Numbered from the stretch's first letter, positions 8,245-17,828 are shown. The stretch is 64,000 nucleotides of DNA from Flavobacterium odoriferum (GCF_025499515.1 NZ_JAMKFA010000001.1:310001-374000), one strand, 5' to 3'. The notes: a model not told the origin generated them from the sequence alone. Translations and numbers: made by a program.

Positions 8245-9588
8245 TTAAACCACGCCTTGCGATAGCATTGCATCTGCAACTTTTACAAATCCTGCAATGT
8301 TTGCTCCTTTTACATAATCAATATATCCATCATCGTTTTTACCATATTTTACACAAGATTCGTGAATGCTGTTCATAATTTTATGTAAACGTTCATCCAC
8401 TTCTTCTGTTGTCCAACTCAATCGTAATGAATTTTGCGACATTTCTAAACCAGATGTTGCTACACCACCTGCATTGGATGCTTTTCCTGGAGCAAATAAG
8501 ATTTTTGCATTATGAAAAGCTGCAATTGCTTCTGGAGTTGAAGGCATGTTGGCGCCTTCAGCCACGCAAATACAACCGTTTGCAATCAATTTTTGTGCAT
8601 CATCACCATTCAATTCGTTTTGAGTGGCACAAGGCAAAGCAATATCACATTTAACTTCCCATGGATCTTTACCTGCAAAAAATTGTGCTTTTGGATACTT
8701 TTTCAAATATTCAGAAATTCTACCATAATTTACATTTTTGATTTCCATGATGTACGCTAATTTCTCTGCGTCAATTCCGTCTGCATCATAAATATATCCT
8801 GAAGAATCTGAAGCCGTCACAACTTTTGCTCCTAATTGTGTAGCTTTTTCAATAGCATATTGCGCCACATTACCGGAACCAGAAACCAAAACTGTTTTTC
8901 CTTGAAATGAAAGTCCTTTAGTAGCCAGCATACTTTGGGCAAAATAAACAGTACCATATCCCGTAGCTTCTGGACGAATTAACGAACCTCCGAAAGAGAT
9001 TCCTTTTCCAGTTAAAACACCAGTAAATTCGTTTCTTAATTTTTTATATTGACCAAATAAATACCCTACTTCTCTACCTCCAACACCAATATCACCCGCA
9101 GGAACATCAGTATCTGGCCCAATGTGTCTAAATAATTCTGCCATAAAAGCTTGGCAAAAACTCATGATTTCAGTATCTGATTTCCCTTTCGGGTCAAAAT
9201 CTGAGCCTCCTTTTCCACCACCCATTGGCAATGTCGTTAAACTATTTTTGAAAACTTGTTCGAAAGCCAAAAATTTTAAAATGCTCAAATTTACCGAAGG
9301 GTGAAAACGCAATCCACCTTTGTAAGGACCAATTGCAGAATTCATTTGGATGCGATATCCTTTGTTTAATCTTGTTTTTCTGGCATCATCTAACCATGCA
9401 ACGCGAAACATTACAACCCTTTCAGGTTCAACCATTCGTTCTAAAAGCATTTTATCTTGATACTTTTTATTGTTTTCAATGAATGGAATAACAGCTTCGG
9501 CCACCTCGTGGACAGCTTGCAAGAACTCGGGTTCGTTTGGATTTTTTTTCGCAACTTCAGCCACGAAGTCATTAATTTTTTTTAACAT
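8245..9588 (-). CDS. gdhA: NADP-specific glutamate dehydrogenase
   Basis: A 447-residue hexameric-type glutamate dehydrogenase making glutamate from 2-oxoglutarate and ammonium. The glutamate-binding and catalytic region MGGGKGGSDFDPKGKSD and the Rossmann motif VSGSGNVAQYA are intact. Length and motifs match the NADP-dependent class (about 445-450 residues). It is monocistronic, with its own terminator and a candidate promoter upstream. Glutamate is also the starting point of the C5 heme pathway encoded further on, although no regulatory link is visible. Confidence 0.95.
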   Translation of the reverse strand: MLKKINDFVAEVAKKNPNEPEFLQAVHEVAEAVIPFIENNKKYQDKMLLERMVEPERVVMFRVAWLDDARKTRLNKGYRIQMNSAIGPYKGGLRFHPSVNLSILKFLAFEQVFKNSLTTLPMGGGKGGSDFDPKGKSDTEIMSFCQAFMAELFRHIGPDTDVPAGDIGVGGREVGYLFGQYKKLRNEFTGVLTGKGISFGGSLIRPEATGYGTVYFAQSMLATKGLSFQGKTVLVSGSGNVAQYAIEKATQLGAKVVTASDSSGYIYDADGIDAEKLAYIMEIKNVNYGRISEYLKKYPKAQFFAGKDPWEVKCDIALPCATQNELNGDDAQKLIANGCICVAEGANMPSTPEAIAAFHNAKILFAPGKASNAGGVATSGLEMSQNSLRLSWTTEEVDERLHKIMNSIHESCVKYGKNDDGYIDYVKGANIAGFVKVADAMLSQGVV

Positions 9589-9638
9589 AATTGTTGTGTT
9601 GTTGTTTGTTAAATAATTAAAAAATATTTATTTCAACT

Positions 9639-9646
9639 CAAAATTA
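9639..9646 (-). promoter_or_regulatory. Candidate -7 element for gdhA
   Basis: On the minus strand this reads TAATTTTG, matching TAnnTTTG. No convincing -33 element was found at the usual distance. The leader to the gdhA start codon would be about 45 bases. Confidence 0.4.
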
Positions 9647-9704
9647 AACATTTTAACAATTATACTTAAAAAAATTAACTAAAACATTTTTTAATAACCT
9701 TAAA

Positions 9705-9730
9705 TAAAAACCCCAGAACTTAGTTCTGGG
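9705..9730 (-). terminator. Terminator after enoyl-CoA hydratase gene
   Basis: CCCAGAAC (9712-9719) and GTTCTGGG (9723-9730) form an 8-bp stem with a three-base loop. On the minus strand the stem is followed by GTTTTTATTTA. It closes the hemH-to-echA run. Confidence 0.85.
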
Positions 9731-9738
9731 TTCATATT

Positions 9739-10521
9739 TTATTTTCCTGGAAATATTGCTTTTCTTTTTTCTAAAAACGCGGTGGTTCCTTCTTTAAAAT
9801 CTTCGGTTCCAAAAGAAAGACCAAAGTTTTTAATTTCTACTTCATAACCATTTGTTCCGTCTTCAAAATTGGCATTAATTGCTTCGATTGCTTTTGCGAT
9901 AGCTACACTTGAATTGTTTGCGATTTTTGAAGCAATACCTTTTGTGAAATCTAATAGTTCTTCTTGTGCAACAACATGGTTCACTAAGCCGTAGTTTTTA
10001 GCCGTTTCAGCATCAATCATTCCTGCAGTCATGATTAGTTCCATAGCACGACCCTTACCAACCAATTGAGCTAAACGTTGTGTACCTCCATAACCAGGAA
10101 TCACACCCAAAGTAACTTCAGGCAATCCCATTTTTGCATTTGTTGAAGCCGTTCTAAAATGACAAGCCATTGCCAATTCTAATCCGCCACCAAGAGCAAA
10201 TCCGTTAACTGCTGCGATAACTGGTGTGCTTAAATTTTGTACAAAATCAAACAATAATTCTTGTCCTTGAGCAGCTAATTTTCCGCCTTCTTCTACTGAG
10301 AAATTGGCAAATTCTGAAATGTCAGCCCCAGCAACAAATGCTTTTTCGCCACTTCCAGTAATAATAATAGCTTTTACTGATTTGTCTTCGTTTAACGCTT
10401 TAAAACAATCGTGTAATTCTTGAATTGTAGCTTTATTTAATGCGTTTAACTTTGTGGGTCTATTAATGGTAATAACCGCAATATTGTCTTGTTTTTCAAT
10501 TAAAATGTTTTGATTGTTCAT
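9739..10521 (-). CDS. Enoyl-CoA hydratase/isomerase family protein
   Basis: A 260-residue crotonase-fold protein, probably hydrating 2-enoyl-CoA in fatty-acid or amino-acid breakdown. The oxyanion-hole segments GEKAFVAGADISEF and NGFALGGGLELAMACHF are intact. The acidic residue pair of true hydratases is plausible (GGGLELA and GLPEVTLG). It is the last gene of a tight minus-strand run beginning at hemH and starts one base after the upstream gene. The specific substrate is not fixed by sequence. Confidence 0.9.
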   Translation of the reverse strand: MNNQNILIEKQDNIAVITINRPTKLNALNKATIQELHDCFKALNEDKSVKAIIITGSGEKAFVAGADISEFANFSVEEGGKLAAQGQELLFDFVQNLSTPVIAAVNGFALGGGLELAMACHFRTASTNAKMGLPEVTLGVIPGYGGTQRLAQLVGKGRAMELIMTAGMIDAETAKNYGLVNHVVAQEELLDFTKGIASKIANNSSVAIAKAIEAINANFEDGTNGYEVEIKNFGLSFGTEDFKEGTTAFLEKRKAIFPGK

Positions 10522-10522
10522 A

Positions 10523-11371
10523 TTATTTACATTTATCTTCGTGTATACTTATTAAATCTTGAATGGGTTGTAAAACAAAATTTTCTTCTGTCTCCAAAAT
10601 TAATTTTGCTCTCTCTTCTGATTTGAGATTTTTATCTTTTTTTATTTCTTTAATTTTATTGTCTTTTTCCTTAAATGTTTTTTTTATATTCTCTTTTGTC
10701 ATTGAATCCATGTATTCCTGTACAGGAACTTTCATTTCCTCACAAGATCTTACAAATACTTCATTTAAAAAATTTGAATAATATTCTTTTCCGCATTCAT
10801 AACCACACAACCTCATCTTATCATCAAAAAAACGAATTACCTTGTCATTTTCTAGAGTTAAATAATAATAAGTGTATGTATACCTATTATTTAAGAACAA
10901 ATTAAAACCAAAAACATCAATTTTTTGATTGCTCCTTAGTTTTGGCAACCAAACTTTTCTGTCTAGACTCTTAAGTTTCTTTGTTTTAATATCTAGCGTA
11001 TAAACTTCTTTTAAATAGAAATTTTTGTTAGAGGTTCCTTTAATTAGTGTAATTCTTGATAATTCATTTTTGTTTAATTTTTCAGGCTTTGAATTTTCAT
11101 CTTTTTTAAACTTAAACTTGTCATCGTCAATATTTAGTTGACTTTCAAAATTTGAAAATTGACTTAAATTTAAAATTTCAATATTTTCATTTTCAATAAA
11201 TCCTGAAATTAATCCTTTTTTTATTTCGCCTGAATTATATTCAACTTCAGCTGAAACATAATTAGAATTTATTCTAAAAAGATTAATTCCTGTTCCTGAT
11301 TGGTAGGTTTGTGAATAAAGCAATAATTGAAAAAACAGTAATCCTAAAATTAATCTTGACTTCGTGTTCAT
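10523..11371 (-). CDS. Secreted protein of unknown function
   Basis: A 282-residue protein with an N-terminal signal peptide (MNTKSRLILGLLFFQLLLYSQ), a predicted beta-rich middle, and a charged helical stretch of Lys/Glu residues (about 225-265). No family is recognised. It lies four bases after the histidine kinase gene and one base before the enoyl-CoA hydratase gene, so it is co-transcribed with both, but neither neighbour explains it. A periplasmic or outer-membrane location is inferred from the signal peptide. Confidence 0.7.
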   Translation of the reverse strand: MNTKSRLILGLLFFQLLLYSQTYQSGTGINLFRINSNYVSAEVEYNSGEIKKGLISGFIENENIEILNLSQFSNFESQLNIDDDKFKFKKDENSKPEKLNKNELSRITLIKGTSNKNFYLKEVYTLDIKTKKLKSLDRKVWLPKLRSNQKIDVFGFNLFLNNRYTYTYYYLTLENDKVIRFFDDKMRLCGYECGKEYYSNFLNEVFVRSCEEMKVPVQEYMDSMTKENIKKTFKEKDNKIKEIKKDKNLKSEERAKLILETEENFVLQPIQDLISIHEDKCK

Positions 11372-11375
11372 AATT

Positions 11376-12848
11376 TTATTGTTTATTTATTGGGAAAGAA
11401 ACCAAAAATTCGGTTCCAATGTTTAATTCGGTTTCAAAAGTAATTGTTCCGTGGTAATTTTCGATAATATTTTTAATAATTGCTAAACCAAGTCCCATTC
11501 CGCTTGATTTTGTGGTGAATTTTGGTTCGAAAATACGAGATGCATTTTCTTCGGAAATCCCTTTTCCGTTGTCTTTAACCGCAATTTTTACTTGATTATC
11601 TTCTCTAAAAACGGTTACAAAAACCAGTTTGTGCTCTTGCTCTTCTGGAATGGATTGAATGGCATTTTTTACCAAATTTGTGATTACACGAATTAATTGT
11701 GTTCTATCTAACTTGGCAATAATTTCGTCTTCCAATGCCGAAAACTGAATGTAATCTTCATTAAAAATTTCCAATGCCATTTTTACAATTCGGACAACAT
11801 TTAAAGTTTCGTTTTGTTGTGCTGGCATGGTTGCAAAGTTAGAAAAAGCACTTGCTACCGAACTCATCGTATCTATTTGTTGTAAAATGGTTTGCGTGTA
11901 ATCGTTTAATTTTTTTGAAATATCAGGATCGTTAGCATCAAATTTTCGTTGAAAACTTTGCACCGTTAAACGCATTGGTGTAAGCGGATTTTTGATTTCA
12001 TGCGCTACTTGCTTTGCCATTTCGCGCCAAGCTTGTTCTCTTTCACTTTGTGCTAAAATAGTGGCGCTTTCTTCTAATTTATCTACCATGTTATTATAAG
12101 AACGAACCAATAAGTTGATTTCCTTACTTCCATCTTCAATAACAATTTTTTCATTGCGTTGATCTAATTGAGTTTCCTGAATTTTATCGCTGATGATTTT
12201 TAATGATTTTGTAATGTAGCTCGATAAAAAATAAGAAAGAACAATGGCAATGAAAAACATAAAAGTATAAACCTGTCCAAATCGAATTAAGAAATTTTGA
12301 ACTTCATTATCATAAAACTCGGCATCTTCTTCATAGGGTAAATTTAAAATAGCGAGAGGCTTAAATTTGTTGTCTTTTAAATAAGAATAGGATGATCGAA
12401 AGGTTTTTTCGTCAACATTTGAAAACTCTATATATCTTTTATCTAAAGAAGATTGAATAATTTTTAAAGTCGAAGAATTTATCTTTGGTTTATCTTTATC
12501 TAATTTAAATATTGCCTTTGATGAAATTAATAAGTTCCCTTTTAAATCGAAAAAATTAATTTCCATACTATGAATATCTGCTAATTCGAAAATTTTATCT
12601 TTAAAAATTAGCGGAATATTTTTTGTGTTTAGCGGATAAGTTGTTGTTTGTAAAACATAATTTATGTGTTCAGCAATTGCAGTTTCTTTTCGCTCTAATC
12701 TATCTTGATGGTATTCTTTTGCTTCTTTTCTAAATTGATAAATGGAAACCGCAGCAATAAGTATAGACGCAATAAGTGTTAAGAATATCATGGATAGAAA
12801 TATTCTTATTCGTAGTGAAAGATTTTTGATGTTAAAAATTCTATCCAT
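11376..12848 (-). CDS. NtrY-like sensor histidine kinase (orphan)
   Basis: A 490-residue membrane histidine kinase. An N-terminal membrane segment (about 13-37) and a second (about 195-215) flank an extracytoplasmic sensor of about 155 residues. A HAMP region (about 215-265), HisKA with His283 in VAHEIKNPLTPMRLT, and a HATPase domain with GKGISEENASRIFEP and SSGMGLGLAI follow. The HEIKNPLTP form is typical of NtrY-type kinases. No response regulator is adjacent, so its partner is elsewhere. It overlaps hemJ by one base, which places a sensor inside a heme-synthesis transcript. Confidence 0.88.
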   Translation of the reverse strand: MDRIFNIKNLSLRIRIFLSMIFLTLIASILIAAVSIYQFRKEAKEYHQDRLERKETAIAEHINYVLQTTTYPLNTKNIPLIFKDKIFELADIHSMEINFFDLKGNLLISSKAIFKLDKDKPKINSSTLKIIQSSLDKRYIEFSNVDEKTFRSSYSYLKDNKFKPLAILNLPYEEDAEFYDNEVQNFLIRFGQVYTFMFFIAIVLSYFLSSYITKSLKIISDKIQETQLDQRNEKIVIEDGSKEINLLVRSYNNMVDKLEESATILAQSEREQAWREMAKQVAHEIKNPLTPMRLTVQSFQRKFDANDPDISKKLNDYTQTILQQIDTMSSVASAFSNFATMPAQQNETLNVVRIVKMALEIFNEDYIQFSALEDEIIAKLDRTQLIRVITNLVKNAIQSIPEEQEHKLVFVTVFREDNQVKIAVKDNGKGISEENASRIFEPKFTTKSSGMGLGLAIIKNIIENYHGTITFETELNIGTEFLVSFPINKQ

Positions 12849-13405
12849 TAACTATTTTGGTTCTTTTCTCTGATTTTCTTGTACAATTTGTATCCTAGCA
12901 TAATTAAAATCGAAAAAACAAAAATTCCGATAACACCATAAATCCAATTGATTGCATTCTTTAAAATTACTAAAAAAACTACTGCGAAAAGAATAATAGT
13001 AGCACCTTCGTTCCAAAGCCTAAAAAACCCAGAGGAATTTTTCACTTCGTTATTTTGTAATTGCTTAAAAATTTGATGGCATTTTAAATGATACAAATAC
13101 AATAAAAACACAAAAGCTAATTTTACATGCATCCAAGGTTGGGTTAACCAAACTTTCCCAACTTCGGTAAAAAACAACATCCAAAAAGCAAAAATACTAG
13201 CTAAAACAGCACTTGGCCAAGTAATAATGTACCACAAACGGTATTGCATTAATTGGTATTGTTTTATTAAAATATCTTGCTCAGGTTGCGATTTTTGTTT
13301 GGCTTCGGCATGATATACAAATAAGCGAACAATGTAAAACAACCCAGCAAACCAAGTGATTACAAAGATTAGATGTAGTGATTTTATGTAGTTGTAAAGT
13401 TCCAT
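12848..13405 (-). CDS. hemJ: Protoporphyrinogen oxidase HemJ (CopD-like)
   Basis: A 185-residue integral membrane protein with four or five hydrophobic segments. It shows the HemJ pattern: His11 in KSLHLIFVITWFAGLFYIVRLFVYH and the conserved Lys in WMHVKLAF. HemJ oxidises protoporphyrinogen IX to protoporphyrin IX in bacteria without HemG or HemY. Placement 13 bases after the ferrochelatase gene, which takes the next step, strongly supports HemJ over a generic copper-resistance CopD protein. The stop overlaps the next gene start by one base. Confidence 0.85.
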   Translation of the reverse strand: MELYNYIKSLHLIFVITWFAGLFYIVRLFVYHAEAKQKSQPEQDILIKQYQLMQYRLWYIITWPSAVLASIFAFWMLFFTEVGKVWLTQPWMHVKLAFVFLLYLYHLKCHQIFKQLQNNEVKNSSGFFRLWNEGATIILFAVVFLVILKNAINWIYGVIGIFVFSILIMLGYKLYKKIREKNQNS

Positions 13406-13418
13406 TTAGAAGTCATTT

Positions 13419-14435
13419 CTATTTAGTTTGAAAATCTTTAATCCAATTTGCCACCACACCACACCATTCGTCTTCATCATTTAAACATGGAATTGCCATA
13501 AATTCCTCTCCGCCATGATGCAAAAATTGCTCGTTAGCTTCCATTGCAATTTCTTCTAAAGTTTCTAAACAATCGGCAACGAATGCTGGTGTTACAACGG
13601 CTAATTTTTTAATTCCTTGTTCTGGCATTTTATTGATTTCAACATCCGTATAAGGTGTTAACCATTTATCTCCTGCTAAACGCGATTGAAAGGTTTGGCT
13701 GTATTTTCCTTCTGGAATTCCTAATAATTTTACAACTTGTTTTGTAGTTTCATAACATTGATGACGGTAACAAAATTCGTGTGCTGGCGAAGGCGTGTTG
13801 CAACAAGAACCGTCAATTTTACAATGGGATTTCGTAACATCTGTTTTGCGAATATGACGTTTTGGAATTCCGTGATACGAAAATAATAAATGATCATATT
13901 CAAATCCTTCCAAATGTTTTTTAATAGAACTTGCCAAAGCCTGAATAAAATCGGGTTTGTTATAAAATGCTGGAACATTAGTAAATGTCATTTCTGGAAA
14001 ATGCTTCTGACGTAATTCTTCTGCCAAAACCAAAATAGTAGTAGTTGAAGCCATAGCATGTTGCGGATACAAAGGTAAAAGCATTACTTCGGTTACACCT
14101 TTATTCTTTAATTCTTGCAACCCTTTTTGAATAGTCATGGTTCCATAACGCATAGCTAAAGCAACCGGAACATCAACCAATTTTTGGACCTTTTGGTGCA
14201 TTTTTTTAGAAATTACAATTAAAGGCGAACCTTCATCTGTCCAAATTCGTGCATACGCTTCAGCAGATTTTTTTGGACGCGTTTGCAAAATAATTCCTCT
14301 AACTAATAATGCACGCAATAAAAACGGAACATCAATTACGTATTTATCCATTAAAAATTCATCTAAATACGGCTTAACGTCTTTTGCTGTTGGGCTTTCT
14401 GGTGATCCTAAATTTACTAATAATACTCCTTTCAT
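13419..14435 (-). CDS. hemH: Ferrochelatase
   Basis: A 338-residue ferrochelatase inserting Fe2+ into protoporphyrin IX, the last step of heme synthesis. Family signatures are present: KGVLLVNLGSPESPT at the N-terminus, the catalytic His in FSYHGIPKRH, and a Cys-bearing segment (DGSCCNTPSPAHEFCYRHQC) of the kind that can hold an iron-sulfur cluster in some ferrochelatases. It is the first gene of the minus-strand run hemH-hemJ-kinase-unknown-enoyl-CoA hydratase. Confidence 0.95.
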   Translation of the reverse strand: MKGVLLVNLGSPESPTAKDVKPYLDEFLMDKYVIDVPFLLRALLVRGIILQTRPKKSAEAYARIWTDEGSPLIVISKKMHQKVQKLVDVPVALAMRYGTMTIQKGLQELKNKGVTEVMLLPLYPQHAMASTTTILVLAEELRQKHFPEMTFTNVPAFYNKPDFIQALASSIKKHLEGFEYDHLLFSYHGIPKRHIRKTDVTKSHCKIDGSCCNTPSPAHEFCYRHQCYETTKQVVKLLGIPEGKYSQTFQSRLAGDKWLTPYTDVEINKMPEQGIKKLAVVTPAFVADCLETLEEIAMEANEQFLHHGGEEFMAIPCLNDEDEWCGVVANWIKDFQTK

Positions 14436-14539
14436 GTGGCAATTGTTTTTTTATAAAAGTAATTAATTTGGTTTTCTTACTTTTTAAATTATCATTTTTT
14501 TATTTATAGTTTGATATACGAAATTGATATCAATTGGTT

Positions 14540-15412
14540 TTACACATTGGTGTTCAAATTCATTAAATATTTTTTTGGTGTAGTACCAAATTTCTTTTTA
14601 AAAGCGGCAATAAAATGACTTCCTGTGCTGTATCCAATTTTTAAACCTACTTCATTTACATTGTATGAACCACTATCAAGCAATTGACGCGCATAATCCA
14701 TTTTGTATTCAAATAAAAATCCATATACTGTATCACCATAAATTTGCTTGAAACCCATTTTTAATTTTTTCAAACTTAATCCCACTTGCTCAGATAATTC
14801 TTCTAACCCTGGTGGTTCTGCCATATTAGAAATCATAATTTCTTTGGCTTTTTTTATTTTTAATACATTTTCTTCGTCAATCAAAAACGGACATTGTTCT
14901 GCATTTGGATCTTCAGATCGATTAAAATACAAACTTAATAATTCGTAACCTTTTCCTTTATAGTATAAATTTTTAATGAACGAATTGAGGTTGTAATGGA
15001 ACAATTGACTCAACACAATTGCCATTGACGGACTTATATCATTCTCTTTATAGTACTTTTTATCTTTGTTGTCTTCGCTCAAAAACGGAATATGTTCTGC
15101 TTGAGATGAAAACAAACCATGAAATTTTTTTATCGAAATAATTACCGATACGATCCAAGTGTGTGGAGCCAATTCAAGATTAAGTGGCAATTCTTTTTGC
15201 GGATTATAAAACAAAAGTGACTTCTCTTCCTTTAAATCCAATGCATAATTTCCTTGATTGAAGATAAATTTTCCTTTTCCTTTTAAGCCAAAATGAAATT
15301 GAATAAATCCTTGATTTACAGGTTTTTGAATTCGATACATTTCGTCTCCATCATTTTGAAAAAGATATAAAATAAAATCATTTTCAATTTTTATTTCTTC
15401 TTGAGAACCCAT
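14540..15412 (-). CDS. AraC-family transcriptional regulator divergent from hemA
   Basis: A 290-residue regulator. The C-terminal about 100 residues carry the two helix-turn-helix motifs of AraC/XylS proteins (LEELSEQVGLSLKKLKMGF and VNEVGLKIGYSTGSHFIAAF, then FGTTPKKYL). The N-terminal part is a probable ligand-sensing domain. The ATG at 15412 (MGSQEE) is preferred over the start 13 codons upstream at 15451. It is divergent from the hemA operon; the intergenic region holds GATACAAAA repeats suited to an AraC-type dimer, so control of heme synthesis is a reasonable inference. Confidence 0.87.
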   Translation of the reverse strand: MGSQEEIKIENDFILYLFQNDGDEMYRIQKPVNQGFIQFHFGLKGKGKFIFNQGNYALDLKEEKSLLFYNPQKELPLNLELAPHTWIVSVIISIKKFHGLFSSQAEHIPFLSEDNKDKKYYKENDISPSMAIVLSQLFHYNLNSFIKNLYYKGKGYELLSLYFNRSEDPNAEQCPFLIDEENVLKIKKAKEIMISNMAEPPGLEELSEQVGLSLKKLKMGFKQIYGDTVYGFLFEYKMDYARQLLDSGSYNVNEVGLKIGYSTGSHFIAAFKKKFGTTPKKYLMNLNTNV

Positions 15413-15541
15413 AGCGATATTTTTTCGTATATAGTTACAAACAAAAATCAAATTGTTATTTAGAATTGTTCTATATAGTTAAATTCAAAACACTTGATTT
15501 TGCTACAAATTTAATAGAAATAACGCTAAAAAGATGAATTA

Positions 15542-15570
15542 GATACAAAATATCTTTTATCGATACAAAA
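15542..15570. promoter_or_regulatory. GATACAAAA direct repeats, candidate AraC operator at hemA
   Basis: GATACAAAA occurs at 15542-15550 and 15562-15570 with a 20-bp period. The pair is bracketed by TAACGCT (15521-15527) and its reverse complement AGCGTTA (15580-15586). This lies just upstream of where the hemA -33 element should be. Confidence 0.5.
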
Positions 15571-15607
15571 AGTCCTTTAAGCGTTACTTTTATAAATAGC
15601 ATACTAA

Positions 15608-15615
15608 TAATTTTG
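15608..15615 (+). promoter_or_regulatory. Candidate -7 element for the hemA operon
   Basis: TAATTTTG matches TAnnTTTG and would start a transcript near 15622, 20 bases before the hemA ATG. No TTG or TTTG is present at the -33 distance, which suggests a promoter needing an activator. Confidence 0.5.
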
Positions 15616-15642
15616 TTAAACTTTTAGGAAAGAGTATAAACC

Positions 15643-16899
15643 ATGGAAAACAATACATTTGCGAAACATCCAACTTTCTACGCAGTAGGTTTAAGTTACA
15701 AAAAAGCCGATGCCGAAATGAGAGGTAAATTTAGTTTAGATGATAAAGCTAAACAAAATTTATTACACCAAGCAAAAGAAGAAGGATTGGAAAGTTTAGT
15801 AGTTACTTCGACTTGCAATAGAACTGAAATTTATGGTTTTGCACAACATCCTTTTCAATTAATCAAATTACTTTGCGAAAACAGCCAAGGAACCGTTGAA
15901 GATTTTCAAAAAGTTGCTTTTGTGTATAAAAACAATGAAGCTATTACACATATGTTTCGTGTAGGAACAGGTTTAGATAGTCAAATTCTAGGTGATTTTG
16001 AAATCATAAGCCAACTAAAAAACGCTTTTGTTCAAAGTAAAGAACTAAATTTAGCAAACGCTTTCTTAGAACGATTGGTTAATGCAGTAATTCAAGCAAG
16101 TAAAAAAATCAAAACAGATACACAAATTTCATCAGGAGCAACATCTGTTTCTTTTGCATCTGTGCAATATATCTTTAAAAATGTAGAAGATATTTCTAAT
16201 AAAAATATTTTACTTTTTGGAACTGGAAAAATTGGAAGAAATACGTGTGAAAATTTAGTAAAACATTCGAAACACGAACATATCACTTTGATTAATCGCA
16301 CCAAAGATAAAGCTGAAAAAATTGCCAACAAATTAAACGTAATTGTAAAAGATTATGCTGATTTGCAATTAGAAATTCAAAAAGCTGATGTTTTAGTTGT
16401 AGCAACTGGAGCTTTAAATCCTACCGTTGATAAGGCCATATTAAATCTGAAAAAACCATTGTTAATTTTAGATTTATCGATTCCTAAAAATGTGAACGAA
16501 AACGTAAACGAATTAGATGGTGTTACATTAGTTCACATGGATCAATTGGCTCAAATGACCGATGAAACTTTAGAAAACAGAAAAAAACACATTCCAGCTG
16601 CTGAAGCTATTATTGAAGAAATTAAAGACGAATTTATGGCTTGGACCAAACAACGTAAATTTGCACCAACAATACATGCGCTAAAAGCAAAACTGAATAC
16701 AATTAAAGAAGGAGAATTAAACTTTCAACGTAAAAAAATGGCTAACTTTGATGAAGAACAAGCCGAATTAATTACTGCTAGAATCATTCAAAAAATTACC
16801 AATCATTTTGCCAATCATTTAAAAGATGACGAAACCATGGTAGACGAAAGCATTGAATGGATTGAGAAAATTTTCCAATTAGAAACGGTTGCAAAATAA
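15643..16899 (+). CDS. hemA: Glutamyl-tRNA reductase
   Basis: A 418-residue enzyme reducing glutamyl-tRNA to glutamate-1-semialdehyde with NADPH, the committed step of the C5 heme pathway. The catalytic Cys58 is in TSTCNRTEIYGF, the GLDSQILGDFEI segment follows, and the NADPH-binding GTGKIGRNTCENL and C-terminal dimerisation helices are present. It heads a plus-strand run with hemC overlapping its stop by one base. Confidence 0.96.
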   Translation: MENNTFAKHPTFYAVGLSYKKADAEMRGKFSLDDKAKQNLLHQAKEEGLESLVVTSTCNRTEIYGFAQHPFQLIKLLCENSQGTVEDFQKVAFVYKNNEAITHMFRVGTGLDSQILGDFEIISQLKNAFVQSKELNLANAFLERLVNAVIQASKKIKTDTQISSGATSVSFASVQYIFKNVEDISNKNILLFGTGKIGRNTCENLVKHSKHEHITLINRTKDKAEKIANKLNVIVKDYADLQLEIQKADVLVVATGALNPTVDKAILNLKKPLLILDLSIPKNVNENVNELDGVTLVHMDQLAQMTDETLENRKKHIPAAEAIIEEIKDEFMAWTKQRKFAPTIHALKAKLNTIKEGELNFQRKKMANFDEEQAELITARIIQKITNHFANHLKDDETMVDESIEWIEKIFQLETVAK

Positions 16900-17816
16900 T
16901 GAGCAAAACAATCCGAATAGGAACTCGTGATAGCGAATTAGCCCTTTGGCAAGCACACACAGTACAAAAAAAACTAAACGATTTAGGTTACAAAACTGAA
17001 ATCACAGCTGTTAAGTCGCAAGGTGATATTATTCTTGATAAACCACTTTACGAATTAGGAATCACAGGAATTTTTACCAAAACGTTAGACATTGCCATGT
17101 TAAACGGACAGGTTGATATTGCGGTGCATTCTATGAAAGATGTTCCAACTGCTTTACCTATCGGAATTGTGCAAGCAGCGGTTTTAGAACGTGCCAACAC
17201 ACTTGATATTTTAGTTCACAAAGGCAATTTAGATTTTTTAAATTCTAACGGTACCATTGCTACTGGAAGCTTACGCAGACAAGCACAATGGTTGAATAAA
17301 TATCCAAATCATAATGTAGTTGATTTACGTGGAAATGTAAATACGCGTATGCAAAAATTACAAGACAGCGATTGGAGCGGAGCTGTTTTTGCTGCTGCAG
17401 GTTTAGAACGAATCAACTTAAAACCAGAAAACTATATCAATTTAGATTGGATGGTTCCAGCACCGGCACAAGGCGCAATGGTTGTAGTGGCAATGGAAAA
17501 TGATAATTTTTGCAGAGAAGCTTTAGCTAAATTAAATCACTCTGAAACCGAGATTTGCACGCACATTGAACGTGAATTCTTAAAGACATTAGAAGGTGGT
17601 TGTACAGCTCCAATTGGTGCTTTGGCAACATTTACCTTAGATAAAATTGATTTTGAAGGTGTTTTATTTTCTTTAGACGGAAAAGAAAAACACACAATCA
17701 AAAAAAGTTGTACTTTTGATTCTTATAAAAACTTCGGAAAAAATTGTGCCGAAGAAATTTTAAACAACGGTGGAAAAGCTTTAATGGAAAGCATTCGTCG
17801 TGATTTGAAAAAGTAA
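16899..17816 (+). CDS. hemC: Porphobilinogen deaminase (hydroxymethylbilane synthase)
   Basis: A 305-residue enzyme condensing four porphobilinogens into hydroxymethylbilane. The N-terminal GTRDSELALWQ, the PTALPIGI loop, TGSLRRQAQW and the dipyrromethane-cofactor Cys235 in EGGCTAPIGA are all visible. The start overlaps the hemA stop (TAATG). The next gene in the operon is a potassium transporter rather than hemD. Confidence 0.96.
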   Translation: MSKTIRIGTRDSELALWQAHTVQKKLNDLGYKTEITAVKSQGDIILDKPLYELGITGIFTKTLDIAMLNGQVDIAVHSMKDVPTALPIGIVQAAVLERANTLDILVHKGNLDFLNSNGTIATGSLRRQAQWLNKYPNHNVVDLRGNVNTRMQKLQDSDWSGAVFAAAGLERINLKPENYINLDWMVPAPAQGAMVVVAMENDNFCREALAKLNHSETEICTHIEREFLKTLEGGCTAPIGALATFTLDKIDFEGVLFSLDGKEKHTIKKSCTFDSYKNFGKNCAEEILNNGGKALMESIRRDLKK

Positions 17817-17828
17817 TTTTATCCCAAA

